Shown: positions 1 through 9,587, numbered from the stretch's first letter. The stretch: DNA of 64,000 nucleotides from Microbulbifer aggregans (GCF_001750105.1 NZ_CP014143.1:1913001-1977000), one strand, 5' to 3'. Program-made: numbers and translations. Notes: generated by a model from the sequence alone, not told the origin.

Positions 1-168
1 GAGTGCACCGCCGAAGCCGAAGATGGCACACATCAGAAGCAGGGCTGACATATTGAGATCGACACCGTTGGCGGCGAGGATCCCGGGAACTCCCAGCAAA
101 TTGAAGACAATACCAACCAGAACCAGGACGGCCAGGTTAGTCAGCAGAAACAGACCAATGCGCAACAT
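1..168 (-). CDS. htpX: Protease HtpX, N-terminal fragment (runs off the window)
   Basis: Reading the minus strand from an ATG at 168 gives 56 residues that begin [19 protein letters not shown] and continue into a hydrophobic segment ending in GFGGAL. This matches the first transmembrane region of HtpX, the membrane-bound zinc protease that degrades misfolded inner-membrane proteins. Only the first membrane segment and the start of the second are present. The HEXXH zinc site lies outside the window, so catalytic integrity cannot be judged. Identification rests on the strongly conserved N-terminus. Confidence 0.85.
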   Translation of the reverse strand, partial: MLRIGLFLLTNLAVLVLVGIVFNLLGVPGILAANGVDLNMSALLLMCAIFGFGGAL

Positions 169-261
169 CGGCACTCTCCATTTAGTGTTCTTTCAGAGAG
201 AGTGTAGATAGGGCCGGTTGCCGCGGTTTCAAGATAGACCTCGGTGACTTTTTGCTGTCGA

Positions 262-546
262 TCACCGCGCTCTGCTGGCAGACAGTTGGCGGTCCGCCTC
301 GCTCGCCAGTCGGGCTTTCAGGTCCGGATCCAGGTCGTTCCAGTGTACATCCAGCAGGGCGCCCTGGAGGGCGTACAAAAGCACGCGCGAGGCGTTGATG
401 CCGCGACTGCGGATGCTGATGAATGCTTCCACCGGGCCGACGCGATGCAAGTCGTCGCGGGAACGAATACCCACCGAGTGGAGAATATTGACGGAGGCGA
501 GGCCGAGGTTTTTGAGTTGCAGCAGTTCTGACTGACTGGGGTGCAT
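262..546 (-). CDS. TfoX C-terminal domain protein (small helical DNA-binding-like protein)
   Basis: This encodes 94 residues. The N-terminal half carries the pattern LKNLG...ILHSVGI...DDLHRVGPVEAFISIR, typical of the stand-alone TfoX C-terminal domain, a helix-hairpin-helix-like fold. The family is named after the competence regulator TfoX/Sxy, but here the N-terminal TfoX domain is absent, so a competence role should not be assumed. An AGGGA ribosome site lies about 8 bases before the ATG. The gene lies alone on the minus strand upstream of htpX, in the same direction. Its function is unknown. Confidence 0.75.
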   Translation of the reverse strand: MHPSQSELLQLKNLGLASVNILHSVGIRSRDDLHRVGPVEAFISIRSRGINASRVLLYALQGALLDVHWNDLDPDLKARLASEADRQLSASRAR

Positions 547-831
547 GAGTGATATCCCTATCCTGTTTCAGCTGGCAACCGGTTGCCCGGTTCTGCTCGG
601 CCACATCCTGTGTCCGGCGAGCCAACATAGCACACTTGTCTGGAAGGCTAAAACTACAGCGTTTCCGCAATTAAAAAGCATTCTCAAATCGATTTGCGGT
701 TCCCATAAAAGCGGAATTCTGCAGCGCAATGGCGCGGCGGCGGGACACGCGATTTGTTACAGTAAATGGCGATGAACCCGTGTAATGAAGAATAGAGTTT
801 GCCGACTGCCTGGCAAGTCCGGAGCCCATTG
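547..831. other. Intergenic region between divergent genes
   Basis: About 285 bases separate the minus-strand TfoX-like gene from the plus-strand peptidase, so promoters for both should lie here. A somewhat AT-richer patch (about 655-715) is the likeliest place. I see no convincing RNA gene, repeat or protein-coding signal. Confidence 0.4.
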
Positions 832-1545
832 ATGCTGACCCCGCCCATCGAACGCATGCTGTTTGGCCTCAGCGACGATCATGTGATCCTCGAGCCGCAC
901 TCCGGACAGCTGATGCACCCGGAGGCGCTGGTGGCTTTTCAGCGTCTCAGCGCCGACGCGCGCGATGCGGGTTTCGATCCGCAGGTGGTGTCCGGGTTCC
1001 GCAGTTTCGACCGCCAACGGACCATCTGGAACCGCAAGGCCCGCGGGGAGCGGCCGTTACTCGACAGCGCCGGTGAGCTGCTGGAATTTGCGGCTCTCTC
1101 ACCTCGGCAGACCGTTTATGCGATTCTCCGCTGGTCGGCGCTGCCCGGTGGTTCCCGCCACCATTGGGGGACGGATTTCGATGTGGTCGATCGGGCAGCC
1201 ATGCCGGATAATTACCAGCCGCAGCTGACACCGCAGGAGGTCTGCGACGAGGGTATCTTCGGGCCCTTCCACTGCTGGCTCGACGCCCGTATTGCCGCCG
1301 GTGAGAGTTACGGTTTGTTCCGGCCCTATGCGCAGGACCGCGGCGGCGTTGCGCCGGAGCGCTGGCATCTGAGCTTCGCGCCGGCGGCCTGGGAGCTGCA
1401 GGCGCTGCTGACCCCAGAGCGGCTGGAAGGGCTGATTCATGACAGCGATCTGGTACTGGGCGAAACCGTCTGCGAGGACATGGCTGCTATCTTTGAGCGT
1501 TTCGTCCGGGTGCCGGAACAATGTTATCCACCACAGAATTCATGA
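832..1545 (+). CDS. M15-family (VanY/D-Ala-D-Ala carboxypeptidase-like) metallopeptidase
   Basis: The 237-residue protein belongs to peptidase family M15B, zinc enzymes that trim the D-Ala-D-Ala or L-Ala-D-Glu part of cell-wall peptides. Visible family features are SGFRSFDRQ (residues 54-62), the zinc site H110-x-x-G-T-x-x-D117, and E176-x-x-H179 in PERWHL, which supply the remaining ligand and general base. No signal peptide is obvious, so a cytoplasmic or recycling role is possible. The ATG at 832 is preferred over an upstream in-frame TTG at 799 because GGAG lies 7 bases before it. The stop overlaps the next start (ATGA), so it is probably co-transcribed with cysE. Confidence 0.85.
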   Translation: MLTPPIERMLFGLSDDHVILEPHSGQLMHPEALVAFQRLSADARDAGFDPQVVSGFRSFDRQRTIWNRKARGERPLLDSAGELLEFAALSPRQTVYAILRWSALPGGSRHHWGTDFDVVDRAAMPDNYQPQLTPQEVCDEGIFGPFHCWLDARIAAGESYGLFRPYAQDRGGVAPERWHLSFAPAAWELQALLTPERLEGLIHDSDLVLGETVCEDMAAIFERFVRVPEQCYPPQNS

Positions 1546-2381
1546 CGCGAGGACCGCTTATCAACGGCGATATCGAACAGCGGGATATCTGGAGTGCTAT
1601 GCGGGCGGAAGCCAGCGAGGCGGTTGCCGGTGAGCCAGTGCTGGCGAGCTACTTCCATAACACCATCCTGCGCCACAAATCCCTCAATGACGCCCTCGCT
1701 TACCAGCTGGCATCCGTGCTTGATCACAATGCCCTGACGGCGACGGCCCTGCAGGAGGTGATTGCCGCGGCTCTGGCGAAAGATCCGGGTATTGGGCGCT
1801 GCATGCAGGCGGACATCTGCGCCTGGTATGACCGCGATCCTGCCTGCGACCAGTACATCACCCCGTTTCTCTACTTCAAGGGCTTCCACGCGTTGCAGTC
1901 GCACCGCATTGCTCATTGGCTCTGGCGACAGGGTCGGCGCACACTGGCGCTGTATTTCCAGAGCCGTGTCTCGGAACAGTTTGCCGTCGACATTCACCCG
2001 GCCGCCCGTTTCGGTTGCGGTATCATGATCGACCACGCCACGGGTCTGGTCGTTGGGGAGACCTGTGTAGTGGAGGACGATGTCTCCATTCTGCACTCCG
2101 TCACGCTGGGCGGCAGTGGCAGCGGTGGTGGGGATCGTCACCCCAAGATCGGCCGCGAAGTGATGATCGGCGCCGGAGCCAAAATTCTCGGCCCGGTGCG
2201 GGTCGGCACCGGGGTGAAAATTGCTGCCGGCAGCCTGGTATTGTCGGATGTGCCTGAACACAGTACGGTCGCGGGCGTACCGGCGCGCCAGGTCGGCGGG
2301 CGCACCGCAGCCGCACCGGCCTATACCATGGATCAGACCCTGGATCCCGCCGAACCGGACAACAGTGGCCAGCGCGACTAA
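1542..2381 (+). CDS. cysE: Serine O-acetyltransferase
   Basis: This transfers acetyl from acetyl-CoA to L-serine, giving O-acetylserine, the committed step of cysteine synthesis in the cytoplasm. The 279-residue protein aligns by eye with E. coli CysE along its length: an N-terminal helical domain (about 10-140), then the left-handed beta-helix of hexapeptide repeats. The catalytic histidines are visible as H165 in DHATG and H200 in GDRHPKI. The start at 1542 is chosen because it forms an ATGA overlap with the upstream peptidase. An ATG at 1521 in the same frame would give 7 extra residues. The C-terminal tail after residue 250 is poorly conserved. Confidence 0.95.
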   Translation: MTRGPLINGDIEQRDIWSAMRAEASEAVAGEPVLASYFHNTILRHKSLNDALAYQLASVLDHNALTATALQEVIAAALAKDPGIGRCMQADICAWYDRDPACDQYITPFLYFKGFHALQSHRIAHWLWRQGRRTLALYFQSRVSEQFAVDIHPAARFGCGIMIDHATGLVVGETCVVEDDVSILHSVTLGGSGSGGGDRHPKIGREVMIGAGAKILGPVRVGTGVKIAAGSLVLSDVPEHSTVAGVPARQVGGRTAAAPAYTMDQTLDPAEPDNSGQRD

Positions 2382-2474
2382 GTGTGATCGGGCGTGATCG
2401 AGCAGAAAGCAGCGCACAAACGACCAAAGCAAACAGAACAATAAGATGCCCCTGAGGCAAGGAGAGGAAAGCTC

Positions 2475-2972
2475 ATGTCGGAGCTTCGCTACAGTGTGAT
2501 TTTTCGCGGCGACCTGGAGCCGGGATTTACCGCCAATGATGTGCGGGCCAACCTGGCTCGCCTGTTCAAGGCCAGCCCGGAAACCATCGAGAAGTTGTTC
2601 AGTGGCCGGCCGCTGGCAATCAAGAAGAATCTGGGCGAGGCCCAGGCCCGGCAGTTGCAGGCGACGCTGGCAAAGATGGGGGCCCAGGTCACCTTGAAAG
2701 CGGAAGGTGAGCCCGCCCCGGCCGCCGTGCCGCCATCACCAGAACCGGAACCCGCAGCCGAGAGCCGAATGACTGACTCGGGGCCCGACTGGTCCCTTGC
2801 GCCCATGGAGGGCAACCTGGTCAAGGACCACGAGCGGGAGAAAAAAGAGGCGGTGCAGGTGGAAGTCAATCACCTGAGCCTGAAGCCTGCCGGGGGCAAC
2901 CTGGTGGAAGACACCGAGCGGGAGCGCACGCCCGGGGCGACGGTCGCCGCTCCGGACTGGCAGCTGGACTGA
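2475..2972 (+). CDS. Uncharacterised protein with duplicated GNLV-x-D-x-ERE motif tail
   Basis: This 165-residue protein has a compact N-terminal domain (about 1-75) with ANLARLFK, SGRPLAIKKNL and a short lysine-alanine helix. It resembles the small N-terminal domain seen in some RDD- or DUF805-type membrane proteins, but no membrane segment follows. Residues 77-98 are a Pro/Ala/Glu linker. The tail holds two imperfect copies of the pattern S-L-x-P-x-x-G-N-L-V-x-D-x-E-R-E (about 107-122 and 135-150), bracketed by PDWSL and PDWQL. An AAGGAGAGG ribosome site lies before the ATG. Function unknown; it ends at a strong bidirectional terminator. Confidence 0.75.
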   Translation: MSELRYSVIFRGDLEPGFTANDVRANLARLFKASPETIEKLFSGRPLAIKKNLGEAQARQLQATLAKMGAQVTLKAEGEPAPAAVPPSPEPEPAAESRMTDSGPDWSLAPMEGNLVKDHEREKKEAVQVEVNHLSLKPAGGNLVEDTERERTPGATVAAPDWQLD

Positions 2973-3038
2973 TCGGCGGCCAGGCCGCCGTCACTTCGAT
3001 ACCGCCATCCTGCCCTCGCCACTCGCAGTTTTCTGCAG

Positions 3039-3075
3039 CCATAAAAAAACCGGCCAGTGGCCGGTTTTTTTATGG
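3039..3075. terminator. Bidirectional intrinsic terminator
   Basis: Perfect 17-base arms (3039-3055 and 3059-3075) around an AGT loop. The arms contain seven A on the left and seven T on the right, so the hairpin has a U-tract on either strand. It separates the convergent small-protein gene and ppa. The arm core recurs almost exactly at 19632-19676. Confidence 0.9.
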
Positions 3076-3094
3076 GATTGGCTGAGGATCTAGA

Positions 3095-3631
3095 TCAGCC
3101 TTCCTCTTTCAGGTAGCGCTCGCGGGAAGCCATTACTTCCTTGCGTGCCGCTTCGGCGTCGGCCCAGCCGTCTACCTTCACCCACTTGCCCGCTTCCAGG
3201 GCCTTGTAGTTTTCAAAGTAGTGCTCGATCTGCTTGATCAGCAGCTCCGGCAGATCGCCGATCTCCTGTACGTGGTCGTACAGCTTGGTCAGCTTGGTGT
3301 GGGGGACGGCCAGCAGCTTGGCGTCCACACCGGATTCGTCGGTCATGTTCAGCACGCCGATGACGCGGGAGCGAATCACGGAGCCAACCATCACCGGGTA
3401 AGGGGCAACAACCAGCACGTCCAGGGGGTCACCGTCTTCAGACAGGGTCTGCGGCACGTAGCCATAGTTGGCCGGGTAGAACATGGGGGTGGCGACAAAA
3501 CGGTCTACGAATACCGCGTCGGAGTCCTTGTCTACCTCGTACTTGATCGGATCGTGGTTGGCCGGGATCTCGATAATGACGTTGATGTCGCTGGGCAGGT
3601 CGTTACCTGCGGGGATCTTGTCGAAGCTCAT
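3095..3631 (-). CDS. ppa: Inorganic pyrophosphatase (family I)
   Basis: This hydrolyses pyrophosphate to phosphate, pulling biosynthetic reactions forward in the cytoplasm. The 178-residue length matches bacterial family I enzymes. Active-site residues known from E. coli are present with a one-residue offset: E21, K30, E32, R44, Y56, D66, D68 and D71 (EDGDPLD). The start is the ATG at 3631, giving [14 protein letters not shown] longer in-frame reading to 3967 is non-homologous and would run into the gene on the other strand. The gene is single and convergent with the upstream small protein. Confidence 0.97.
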   Translation of the reverse strand: MSFDKIPAGNDLPSDINVIIEIPANHDPIKYEVDKDSDAVFVDRFVATPMFYPANYGYVPQTLSEDGDPLDVLVVAPYPVMVGSVIRSRVIGVLNMTDESGVDAKLLAVPHTKLTKLYDHVQEIGDLPELLIKQIEHYFENYKALEAGKWVKVDGWADAEAARKEVMASRERYLKEEG

Positions 3632-3845
3632 TGCTGGTCCTGACTGGATGTGGTCGAAAATTTGAGAGCGCGGATTATAAACCCTGCGTCGGGCCCCGGA
3701 AAGTCGCATTGCTGGCGCCGCATTGCCGGCGAAAATGCGGATTTGGCGGCAGTTTGTTGTCTTTTGGTGTCCCTGCGCGTATGGCGGCGGGGAGGCGCGT
3801 CTATCCTGTACCGGGTCGATAACAACAAAAGAGGCTGCGACGGCC

Positions 3846-5219
3846 ATGCTCGATCCGCGATCCATCCACTCTGCCAGCGACGCCCGCGCCATTGTCGAGG
3901 AGCGCAAGCTCACGCATGTGAAAGTGGGGCTGTTCGATAACGACGGCGTCATGCGTGGCAAGTACATGAGCCGCGAGAAGTTCTTCTCCGCCCTGGAACA
4001 CGGGTTTTCCTTCTGCGATGTGGTGCTGGGCTGGGATGTGAAGGATCAGCTGTACGACAACGCCCAGTACACTGGCTGGCACACCGGCTACCCGGATGCA
4101 CCGGTGCGTATCCTGCCGGAGACCTGTCGCGAAGTGCCGTTCGAAGATGGCATGTTGCTATTTCTGGCCGAATTCGAGCTGCACGCCGAGGCAGTCTGTC
4201 CTCGCGCAACGCTGCGTCGGGTAATCGAGCGCTGCCAGAGCGCCGGTTTCGAGCCCTTCGGTGCCCTGGAATACGAATTCTTCCTGTTTGACGAAACTCC
4301 GGATACTGCCCGGGAGAAAGGCTTTCGCGACCTGAAGCCGTTTACCCCGGACTGGTTCGGCTATTCCATGATCCGCAACTCCGTGCATGCGGAGCTGTAT
4401 CGGCAGATCCTCAGTCTGGGCGAGCGCATGGATTTCCCCATCGAGGGGCTGCATACCGAGACCGGTCCGGGCGTATTGGAGGCTGCCATTGCCGTCGATG
4501 GCGCCGCGTCGGCGGCAGACAAGGCGGCCCTGTTTAAGACGTTCATCAAGGTGCTGGCGCAGCGCAACGGGTTGATGGCCACCTTTATGGCCAAATGGTC
4601 AGGCGACTACCCGGGGCAGAGCGGGCACATTCACCTGTCCCTGCGGGATCGGGACAGCGGTCACTCCGCGTTTTTTGATCCGGAGCACCCACAGAATATG
4701 AGCACGGTCCAGCGCCACTTTGTCGCCGGTCAGCAGCGGCTGATGCCGGAGTTTCTCGCCATGATGGCGCCCACGGTCAACAGCTACCGCCGCTTGATAC
4801 CGGGATTCTGGGCGCCGACCGACGCCACCTGGGGCATCGAAAATCGCACCGCCGCGCTGCGGGTCATCCCCGGCAGTGACAAGTCCCAGCGGGTCGAGTA
4901 TCGCCTCGGCGCGGCCGACGCCAATCCCTACCTGGCCCTGGCGGCAGCACTGGGCTCCGGTCTCTACGGGGTATTGCAGCAGTGGGAGCCGGCGGATCCT
5001 GTAGAGGGCAATGCCTATGCGCTGGTGCAGCCGGAGGAACGCGCACTGCCGCGGACACTGTGGGATTCTGCCCAGCGGCTGCGGTCGTCTGATGCCGCGC
5101 GGGAACTGTTTGGTGGCGCCTTCGTCGATCACTTCGCCGCGAGCCGCGAGTGGGAGGAGCGGGAGTATCGCCGTCATGTGAGCGACTGGGAGTTGGATCG
5201 TTACTTCGAGATTATTTAA
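3846..5219 (+). CDS. Glutamine synthetase-like gamma-glutamyl amide/polyamine ligase
   Basis: The 457-residue protein has the glutamine synthetase fold: a short beta-grasp N-terminal domain (about 20-110), then the catalytic domain with the metal-binding ExE of ALEYEFFLF, the [11 protein letters not shown] strand, GHIHLSL and the [10 protein letters not shown] loop. It is closer to PuuA/IpuC-type ligases than to GlnA, since it lacks the adenylylation-site region. Such enzymes use ATP to join glutamate to an amine. An aldehyde dehydrogenase and an iron alcohol dehydrogenase follow within 30 bases, which suggests an amino alcohol (ethanolamine- or alaninol-like) or polyamine as substrate; this is inference. 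The start at 3846 is chosen by homology over an upstream in-frame start. Confidence 0.85.
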   Translation: MLDPRSIHSASDARAIVEERKLTHVKVGLFDNDGVMRGKYMSREKFFSALEHGFSFCDVVLGWDVKDQLYDNAQYTGWHTGYPDAPVRILPETCREVPFEDGMLLFLAEFELHAEAVCPRATLRRVIERCQSAGFEPFGALEYEFFLFDETPDTAREKGFRDLKPFTPDWFGYSMIRNSVHAELYRQILSLGERMDFPIEGLHTETGPGVLEAAIAVDGAASAADKAALFKTFIKVLAQRNGLMATFMAKWSGDYPGQSGHIHLSLRDRDSGHSAFFDPEHPQNMSTVQRHFVAGQQRLMPEFLAMMAPTVNSYRRLIPGFWAPTDATWGIENRTAALRVIPGSDKSQRVEYRLGAADANPYLALAAALGSGLYGVLQQWEPADPVEGNAYALVQPEERALPRTLWDSAQRLRSSDAARELFGGAFVDHFAASREWEEREYRRHVSDWELDRYFEII

Positions 5220-5240
5220 CCGGCATCGAGGCTCCAGCCC

Positions 5241-6629
5241 ATGAGTACACTGCAATGCCTGTCGCCGGTGGATGGCTCCCTGTATGTGGAGCGCGTACTG
5301 GCGACAGAATCGGAGATTCGCGCAGCGCTGGATGCCGCTGCGCGCGCGCAGCCGTTCTGGCGAAATACGCCGGTGGCGGACCGGATCGCGATGATACGCA
5401 AGGCTGTAGAAATATTTACCGAGAAAAAAGAACAGCTGGGCCCTGAACTCACCTGGATGATGGGGCGGCCGATTCGCTTTGCCAGCGGTGAGATACTCGG
5501 CTTTGCCGAGCGTGCCCTTTACATGGCGGAAATCGCCGAGAGTGCCCTGGCCGACATTCGGCTGCCGGAAAAGGAGGGTTTCGAGCGTTTTATCCGCCGC
5601 GAGCCGCTAGGTATTTCCCTCGTCATCGCCCCGTGGAATTACCCCTACCTGACGGCCGTCAATGCGGTTGTCCCTTCGCTCCTGGCCGGCAATGTGGTGC
5701 TGCTCAAGCACTCGGCGCAGACGCCCCTGTGTTCCGAGCGTATGGTGGAGGCGTTCACGGAAGCGGGCCTGCCCACCGGTGTTTTCCAGTACCTGCATTT
5801 GAGCCACGGCAATACCGAGCGCCTGATCAGTGCAGCGGAGGTCAATCATGTCGCTTTCACCGGTTCAGTACCCGGTGGTGCCATGGTGGAGCGGGTGGCT
5901 GCGGGACGTTTTATCCAGGTGGGGCTGGAGCTCGGAGGCAAGGACCCGGCCTATATCCGCAAGGATGCCGATCTGGAAGCTTCGGTCGCCAGTGCGGTGG
6001 ACGGTGCTTTTTTCAATTCCGGGCAGTCCTGTTGCGGCATCGAACGTCTGTACGTGCACGAGAGCTTGTTCGACGCGGTGGTTGAACGGGCAGCGGCGCT
6101 GGTCAGCGACTACCGGCTCGGCCGCCCGGATGATCCGCAAACGACACTGGGACCGCTGGTGCGCACGGCGGCTGCAGATTTTGTCCGCGGACAGGTGGAC
6201 GAGGCGCTGTCCGCCGGCGCTCGCGCCCACATCGATCCCGTCATTTTTCCCGCAGACAGGCCGGGCACTCCCTACGTGGCACCGCAACTGCTGACCGAGG
6301 TGAATCACGAGATGCGAGTGATGCGGGAGGAGTCCTTCGGCCCGGTGCTGGGCGTGCAGCCGGTGCGGGACGACGAGGAAGCCATCGCGCTGATGAACGA
6401 CAGCGACTTCGGTTTGACTGCCGCTATCTACAGCGACGATCCCGAGGCGGCGAAAGCGATTGGCGATCGCCTGCAAACCGGCACTGTATTCCTGAATCGT
6501 TGCGACTATCTGGATCCGGCACTCGCGTGGACCGGTGTCAAACAGTCGGGCCGTGGCTGCACGCTTTCTCCGGTCGGTTACGAACACCTCACCCGGCCCA
6601 AATCCTTCCACCTGAAAAAACGGCCCTGA
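5241..6629 (+). CDS. NAD(P)-dependent aldehyde dehydrogenase
   Basis: This 462-residue member of the aldehyde dehydrogenase superfamily oxidises an aldehyde to its acid. Visible motifs are PWNYP (131-135, cofactor binding), FTGSV (about 206-210), the general base E230 in LELGGK and the nucleophile C264 in GQSCCG. It starts 21 bases after the ligase gene and is followed 17 bases later by the alcohol dehydrogenase. In the gamma-glutamyl pathways of putrescine (PuuC) and isopropylamine catabolism an aldehyde dehydrogenase acts on the gamma-glutamylated aldehyde, which is the likely role here. The exact substrate cannot be read from sequence. Confidence 0.9.
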   Translation: MSTLQCLSPVDGSLYVERVLATESEIRAALDAAARAQPFWRNTPVADRIAMIRKAVEIFTEKKEQLGPELTWMMGRPIRFASGEILGFAERALYMAEIAESALADIRLPEKEGFERFIRREPLGISLVIAPWNYPYLTAVNAVVPSLLAGNVVLLKHSAQTPLCSERMVEAFTEAGLPTGVFQYLHLSHGNTERLISAAEVNHVAFTGSVPGGAMVERVAAGRFIQVGLELGGKDPAYIRKDADLEASVASAVDGAFFNSGQSCCGIERLYVHESLFDAVVERAAALVSDYRLGRPDDPQTTLGPLVRTAAADFVRGQVDEALSAGARAHIDPVIFPADRPGTPYVAPQLLTEVNHEMRVMREESFGPVLGVQPVRDDEEAIALMNDSDFGLTAAIYSDDPEAAKAIGDRLQTGTVFLNRCDYLDPALAWTGVKQSGRGCTLSPVGYEHLTRPKSFHLKKRP

Positions 6630-6646
6630 GCCAACCGGTCAAATGT

Positions 6647-7822
6647 ATGGATACGCAACGCTTCCACAATAACTGGAACTACCCCACGGCAATTCGTGTC
6701 GGCCCGGGGCGAATCGAAGAGTTAGCACCGGTCTGCGCGGAGCTGGGTATCCGCGCACCGCTGCTGGTGACGGACCCGGGGCTCGCTGGCTTGCCGATGG
6801 TGGAAAAAGTGCTGAACCTCTGCGCGACCGCCGGCCTGAAAGTGGGAATTTTCTGCAGTATCAAGGGCAACCCGAACGGAAAAAATGTCGCGGACGGGGT
6901 GGAGGCCCTGCGCTCCGGTTGGCACGACGGTGTTATCGCCATGGGAGGCGGCTCGGCACTGGATGCCGGCAAGGCGATCGCCCTGATGGTGGGCCAGCGC
7001 CTGCCCATCTGGGATTTTGAGGATGTCGGAGACAATTTCACGCGGGTGGACGAGTCGGGCATGGTGCCGGTGGTGGCGGTACCCACAACCGCTGGCACAG
7101 GTTCGGAAGTGGGGCGCTCGTCCGTCATTACCGATGATGAAGCGAAGCTCAAGCGTATCATCTTCCACCCGAAAATGTTGCCGGCCACCGTGATTCTGGA
7201 CCCGGAGCTAACCCTCGGCCTGCCCGCCAGCATCACCGCCGCCACCGGTATGGATGCCCTTTCCCACAACCTGGAGGCTTTCTGTGCGCCGGCCTTTCAC
7301 CCGATGGCAGAAGGAATTGCGCTGGAAGGGATTCGGTTGGTGAAAGAGTATCTGCCCCGCGTGGTGGCCGATGGCAGTGATCTGGAGGCGCGCCAGCAGA
7401 TGCTGGTGGCATCGAGCATGGGGGCCACGGCGTTCCAGCGCGGTCTGGGAGCCATGCACGCCCTGGCCCACCCCATCGGAGCGCTATACGACGCACATCA
7501 CGGAACCATAAATGCAATCTTGATGCCCTACGTACTGCAGGCTAACCGCGATGCCATCGCTGAACCCATGGTGCGCCTTGCTCGCTATCTGGATCTGCCG
7601 GGCAGTGGTCTCGATGCGGTTCTGGACTGGGTACTGCAACTGCGCGACATCATTGGCATTCCTCACACCCTTGAGGAAATCGGCATTGAGGAGGCACAGG
7701 CGGAGCGCGTGGGGGAAATGGCTGCGGTTGACCCTTCGGCCGGCAGTAATCCGATTCCCTTTGATGCCGCCGCCTATCGGGAAATTTTTGCCCGCGCCTG
7801 TAGTGGCGCACTGAACCTGTAA
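6647..7822 (+). CDS. Iron-containing (group III) alcohol dehydrogenase
   Basis: The 391-residue protein is an Fe-ADH superfamily member, interconverting an alcohol and an aldehyde with NAD(P). It has the N-terminal nucleotide-binding GGGSALDAGKA loop, the TTAGTGSEVG motif, and the metal-ligand region of DALSHNLEAF and HALAHPIGALYDAHHGTIN. The ATG at 6647 is preferred by homology (MDTQRFHNNWNYPT). Another ATG at 6643 is out of frame. As the third gene of the ligase-aldehyde dehydrogenase operon it probably oxidises a gamma-glutamylated amino alcohol to the aldehyde used by its neighbour. No gamma-glutamyl amide hydrolase is encoded nearby. Confidence 0.9.
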   Translation: MDTQRFHNNWNYPTAIRVGPGRIEELAPVCAELGIRAPLLVTDPGLAGLPMVEKVLNLCATAGLKVGIFCSIKGNPNGKNVADGVEALRSGWHDGVIAMGGGSALDAGKAIALMVGQRLPIWDFEDVGDNFTRVDESGMVPVVAVPTTAGTGSEVGRSSVITDDEAKLKRIIFHPKMLPATVILDPELTLGLPASITAATGMDALSHNLEAFCAPAFHPMAEGIALEGIRLVKEYLPRVVADGSDLEARQQMLVASSMGATAFQRGLGAMHALAHPIGALYDAHHGTINAILMPYVLQANRDAIAEPMVRLARYLDLPGSGLDAVLDWVLQLRDIIGIPHTLEEIGIEEAQAERVGEMAAVDPSAGSNPIPFDAAAYREIFARACSGALNL

Positions 7823-7873
7823 GAATTCCGTTCGTATACAGACAAACAGGAAAAGTGTGAACAGGAGGCGAGG

Positions 7874-8464
7874 ATGCGCAGATTCATCGCAATAGGACTG
7901 CTTTCCATGGCAGCGCTGGTCAGTGCCCAGGGTTCTGGCGGTAATATCCAGACCGCGGTCTTTGCCGGCGGCTGCTTCTGGTGCATGGAACCGCCCTACG
8001 ACAAGCTGGATGGGGTACTCAAAACCACTTCCGGCTACAGCGGTGGCAAAGTACCCAATCCCACTTACGAGCAGGTCTCCGGCGGTGGCACGGGCCACGC
8101 GGAAGTGGTGCAGGTCACCTACGACGCTGACAAGATCAGTTATTCACAATTGCTGGACGTATTCTGGAAAAATGTGGATCCACTCGATGGTGGTGGCCAG
8201 TTCTGCGATCGCGGCGACCAGTACCGCAGCGCAGTCTTCTACGGCAACGCCGAGGAAAAACGACTGGCAGAGGCCAGCAAGCAGCGGGTGGAGCAGCAGC
8301 TTGGCAAACGGGTAGCAACACAGTTGGTTCCGGAAGCGACTTTCTATCCGGCCGAGGGTTATCACCAGGATTACTACCAGCGCAACCCGGTGCGCTACAA
8401 GTACTACCGCTTTCGCTGTGGGCGGGATCAGCGCTTGGAGGAAGTGTGGGGTGCGGGCCGGTAA
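7874..8464 (+). CDS. msrA: Peptide methionine-(S)-sulfoxide reductase, exported form
   Basis: This repairs oxidised methionine (S-epimer) in proteins. The catalytic cysteine is C34 in GGCFWCMEPPYDK, followed by the family blocks GYSGG, NPTYE and GHAEVVQV. A likely resolving cysteine is C182 in RFRCGRDQ. Residues 1-18 (basic start, hydrophobic run, ending VSA-Q) form a signal peptide, so the enzyme is predicted to act in the periplasm rather than the cytoplasm. No MsrB is fused or adjacent. AGGAGGCGAGG lies just before the ATG. Confidence 0.93.
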   Translation: MRRFIAIGLLSMAALVSAQGSGGNIQTAVFAGGCFWCMEPPYDKLDGVLKTTSGYSGGKVPNPTYEQVSGGGTGHAEVVQVTYDADKISYSQLLDVFWKNVDPLDGGGQFCDRGDQYRSAVFYGNAEEKRLAEASKQRVEQQLGKRVATQLVPEATFYPAEGYHQDYYQRNPVRYKYYRFRCGRDQRLEEVWGAGR

Positions 8465-8573
8465 AGGAGGCATTGAGAAGACGCGGGTCAGGTTTTGAAT
8501 CCAGTCCATTTCCTCTATGCTCGCCTCGCGAAGTCCAATATTTTCTCTTGGGCCTGAATTAGCTGAGTGTGTT

Positions 8574-9572
8574 TTGAAAGCCTATTCCCTGCTCGATTTA
8601 TCCCCGATTACCGAAGGCAGCGACGCCGGTAGCGCCCTGCGTAATTCCCGCGAACTAGCGCAGCATGCTGAAACACTGGGCTATCGACGTTTCTGGATGG
8701 CGGAACACCACAATATGCCCGGCGTGGCCAGCGCAGCTACGGCAGTAGCCCTGGGGTATATCGCTGCGGGAACAGCGAGGATCCGCGTTGCTGCCGGCGG
8801 TGTGATGTTGCCGAATCACTCGCCTCTCGTCATCGCGGAGCAGTTCGGCACGCTGGCTGCGGTATATCCAGGCCGGGTGGACCTGGGGTTGGGACGAGCG
8901 CCGGGAACCGATGGTGCCACCATGATGGCGCTGCGGCGCGATCCCACGACTGCGGCGGATCATTTTCCTGAGGATGTGCAGGAGCTGCTGCACTTCTTTG
9001 CGCCGGAACAGCCCGGCCAGAAGGTGCGCGCGGTGCCCGGTGCCGGTCTCAGAGTGCCAGTGTGGCTGCTGGGGTCGAGTCTCTACAGCGCACAGCTCGC
9101 GGCTGCTTTGGGGCTGCCGTTTGCATTTGCCTCGCACTTTGCCCCGGCCATGCTGGATCAGGCATTACATCTCTACCGGCAGCACTTCGAGCCTTCGGAA
9201 TACCTGGAGAAGCCCTATGCCGCGGCAGCCATCAATGTCTTTGCTGCCGACACGGACGAGGAGGGGCGGCGTTTGATGACCACTATCGAACAGCAGTTTG
9301 TGGCGCTCCGGCGCGGCACTCCGGGGCAGCTGAAACCGCCGCTAGACGATCCAGAAGCGGTTGCGTCGGCGGCGGAGCGGATGCAGATAGCGCAGGCCCT
9401 GGCAGAGACCGCAGTTGGGAATCGGGAGAGCGTGGCGGCCTGGATCGATCGCTTTCTCGAGCGCACTCGGGTAGACGAGCTGATCGTGACCGGAGCGATG
9501 TACGATCACGCCGCGCGACTGAAATCATTCAGGATTGCCGGTGACATTCTCTCGGACCGGATGCGTCGATAA
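8574..9572 (+). CDS. Luciferase-like monooxygenase (LLM class flavin-dependent oxidoreductase)
   Basis: This is a bacterial luciferase-fold TIM barrel protein of about 332 residues. It belongs to the subgroup with an LDLSPITEG start, [30 protein letters not shown] and [14 protein letters not shown], typical of single-subunit FMN-dependent oxidoreductases related to the YhbW family. The substrate is unknown. The conserved homology begins at the TTG at 8574 ([11 protein letters not shown]). An in-frame ATG at 8517 would add 19 residues without a ribosome site, so the TTG is preferred. A strong hairpin terminator follows. Confidence 0.85.
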   Translation: MKAYSLLDLSPITEGSDAGSALRNSRELAQHAETLGYRRFWMAEHHNMPGVASAATAVALGYIAAGTARIRVAAGGVMLPNHSPLVIAEQFGTLAAVYPGRVDLGLGRAPGTDGATMMALRRDPTTAADHFPEDVQELLHFFAPEQPGQKVRAVPGAGLRVPVWLLGSSLYSAQLAAALGLPFAFASHFAPAMLDQALHLYRQHFEPSEYLEKPYAAAAINVFAADTDEEGRRLMTTIEQQFVALRRGTPGQLKPPLDDPEAVASAAERMQIAQALAETAVGNRESVAAWIDRFLERTRVDELIVTGAMYDHAARLKSFRIAGDILSDRMRR

Positions 9573-9587
9573 GCGTGAAGCCAAAAA

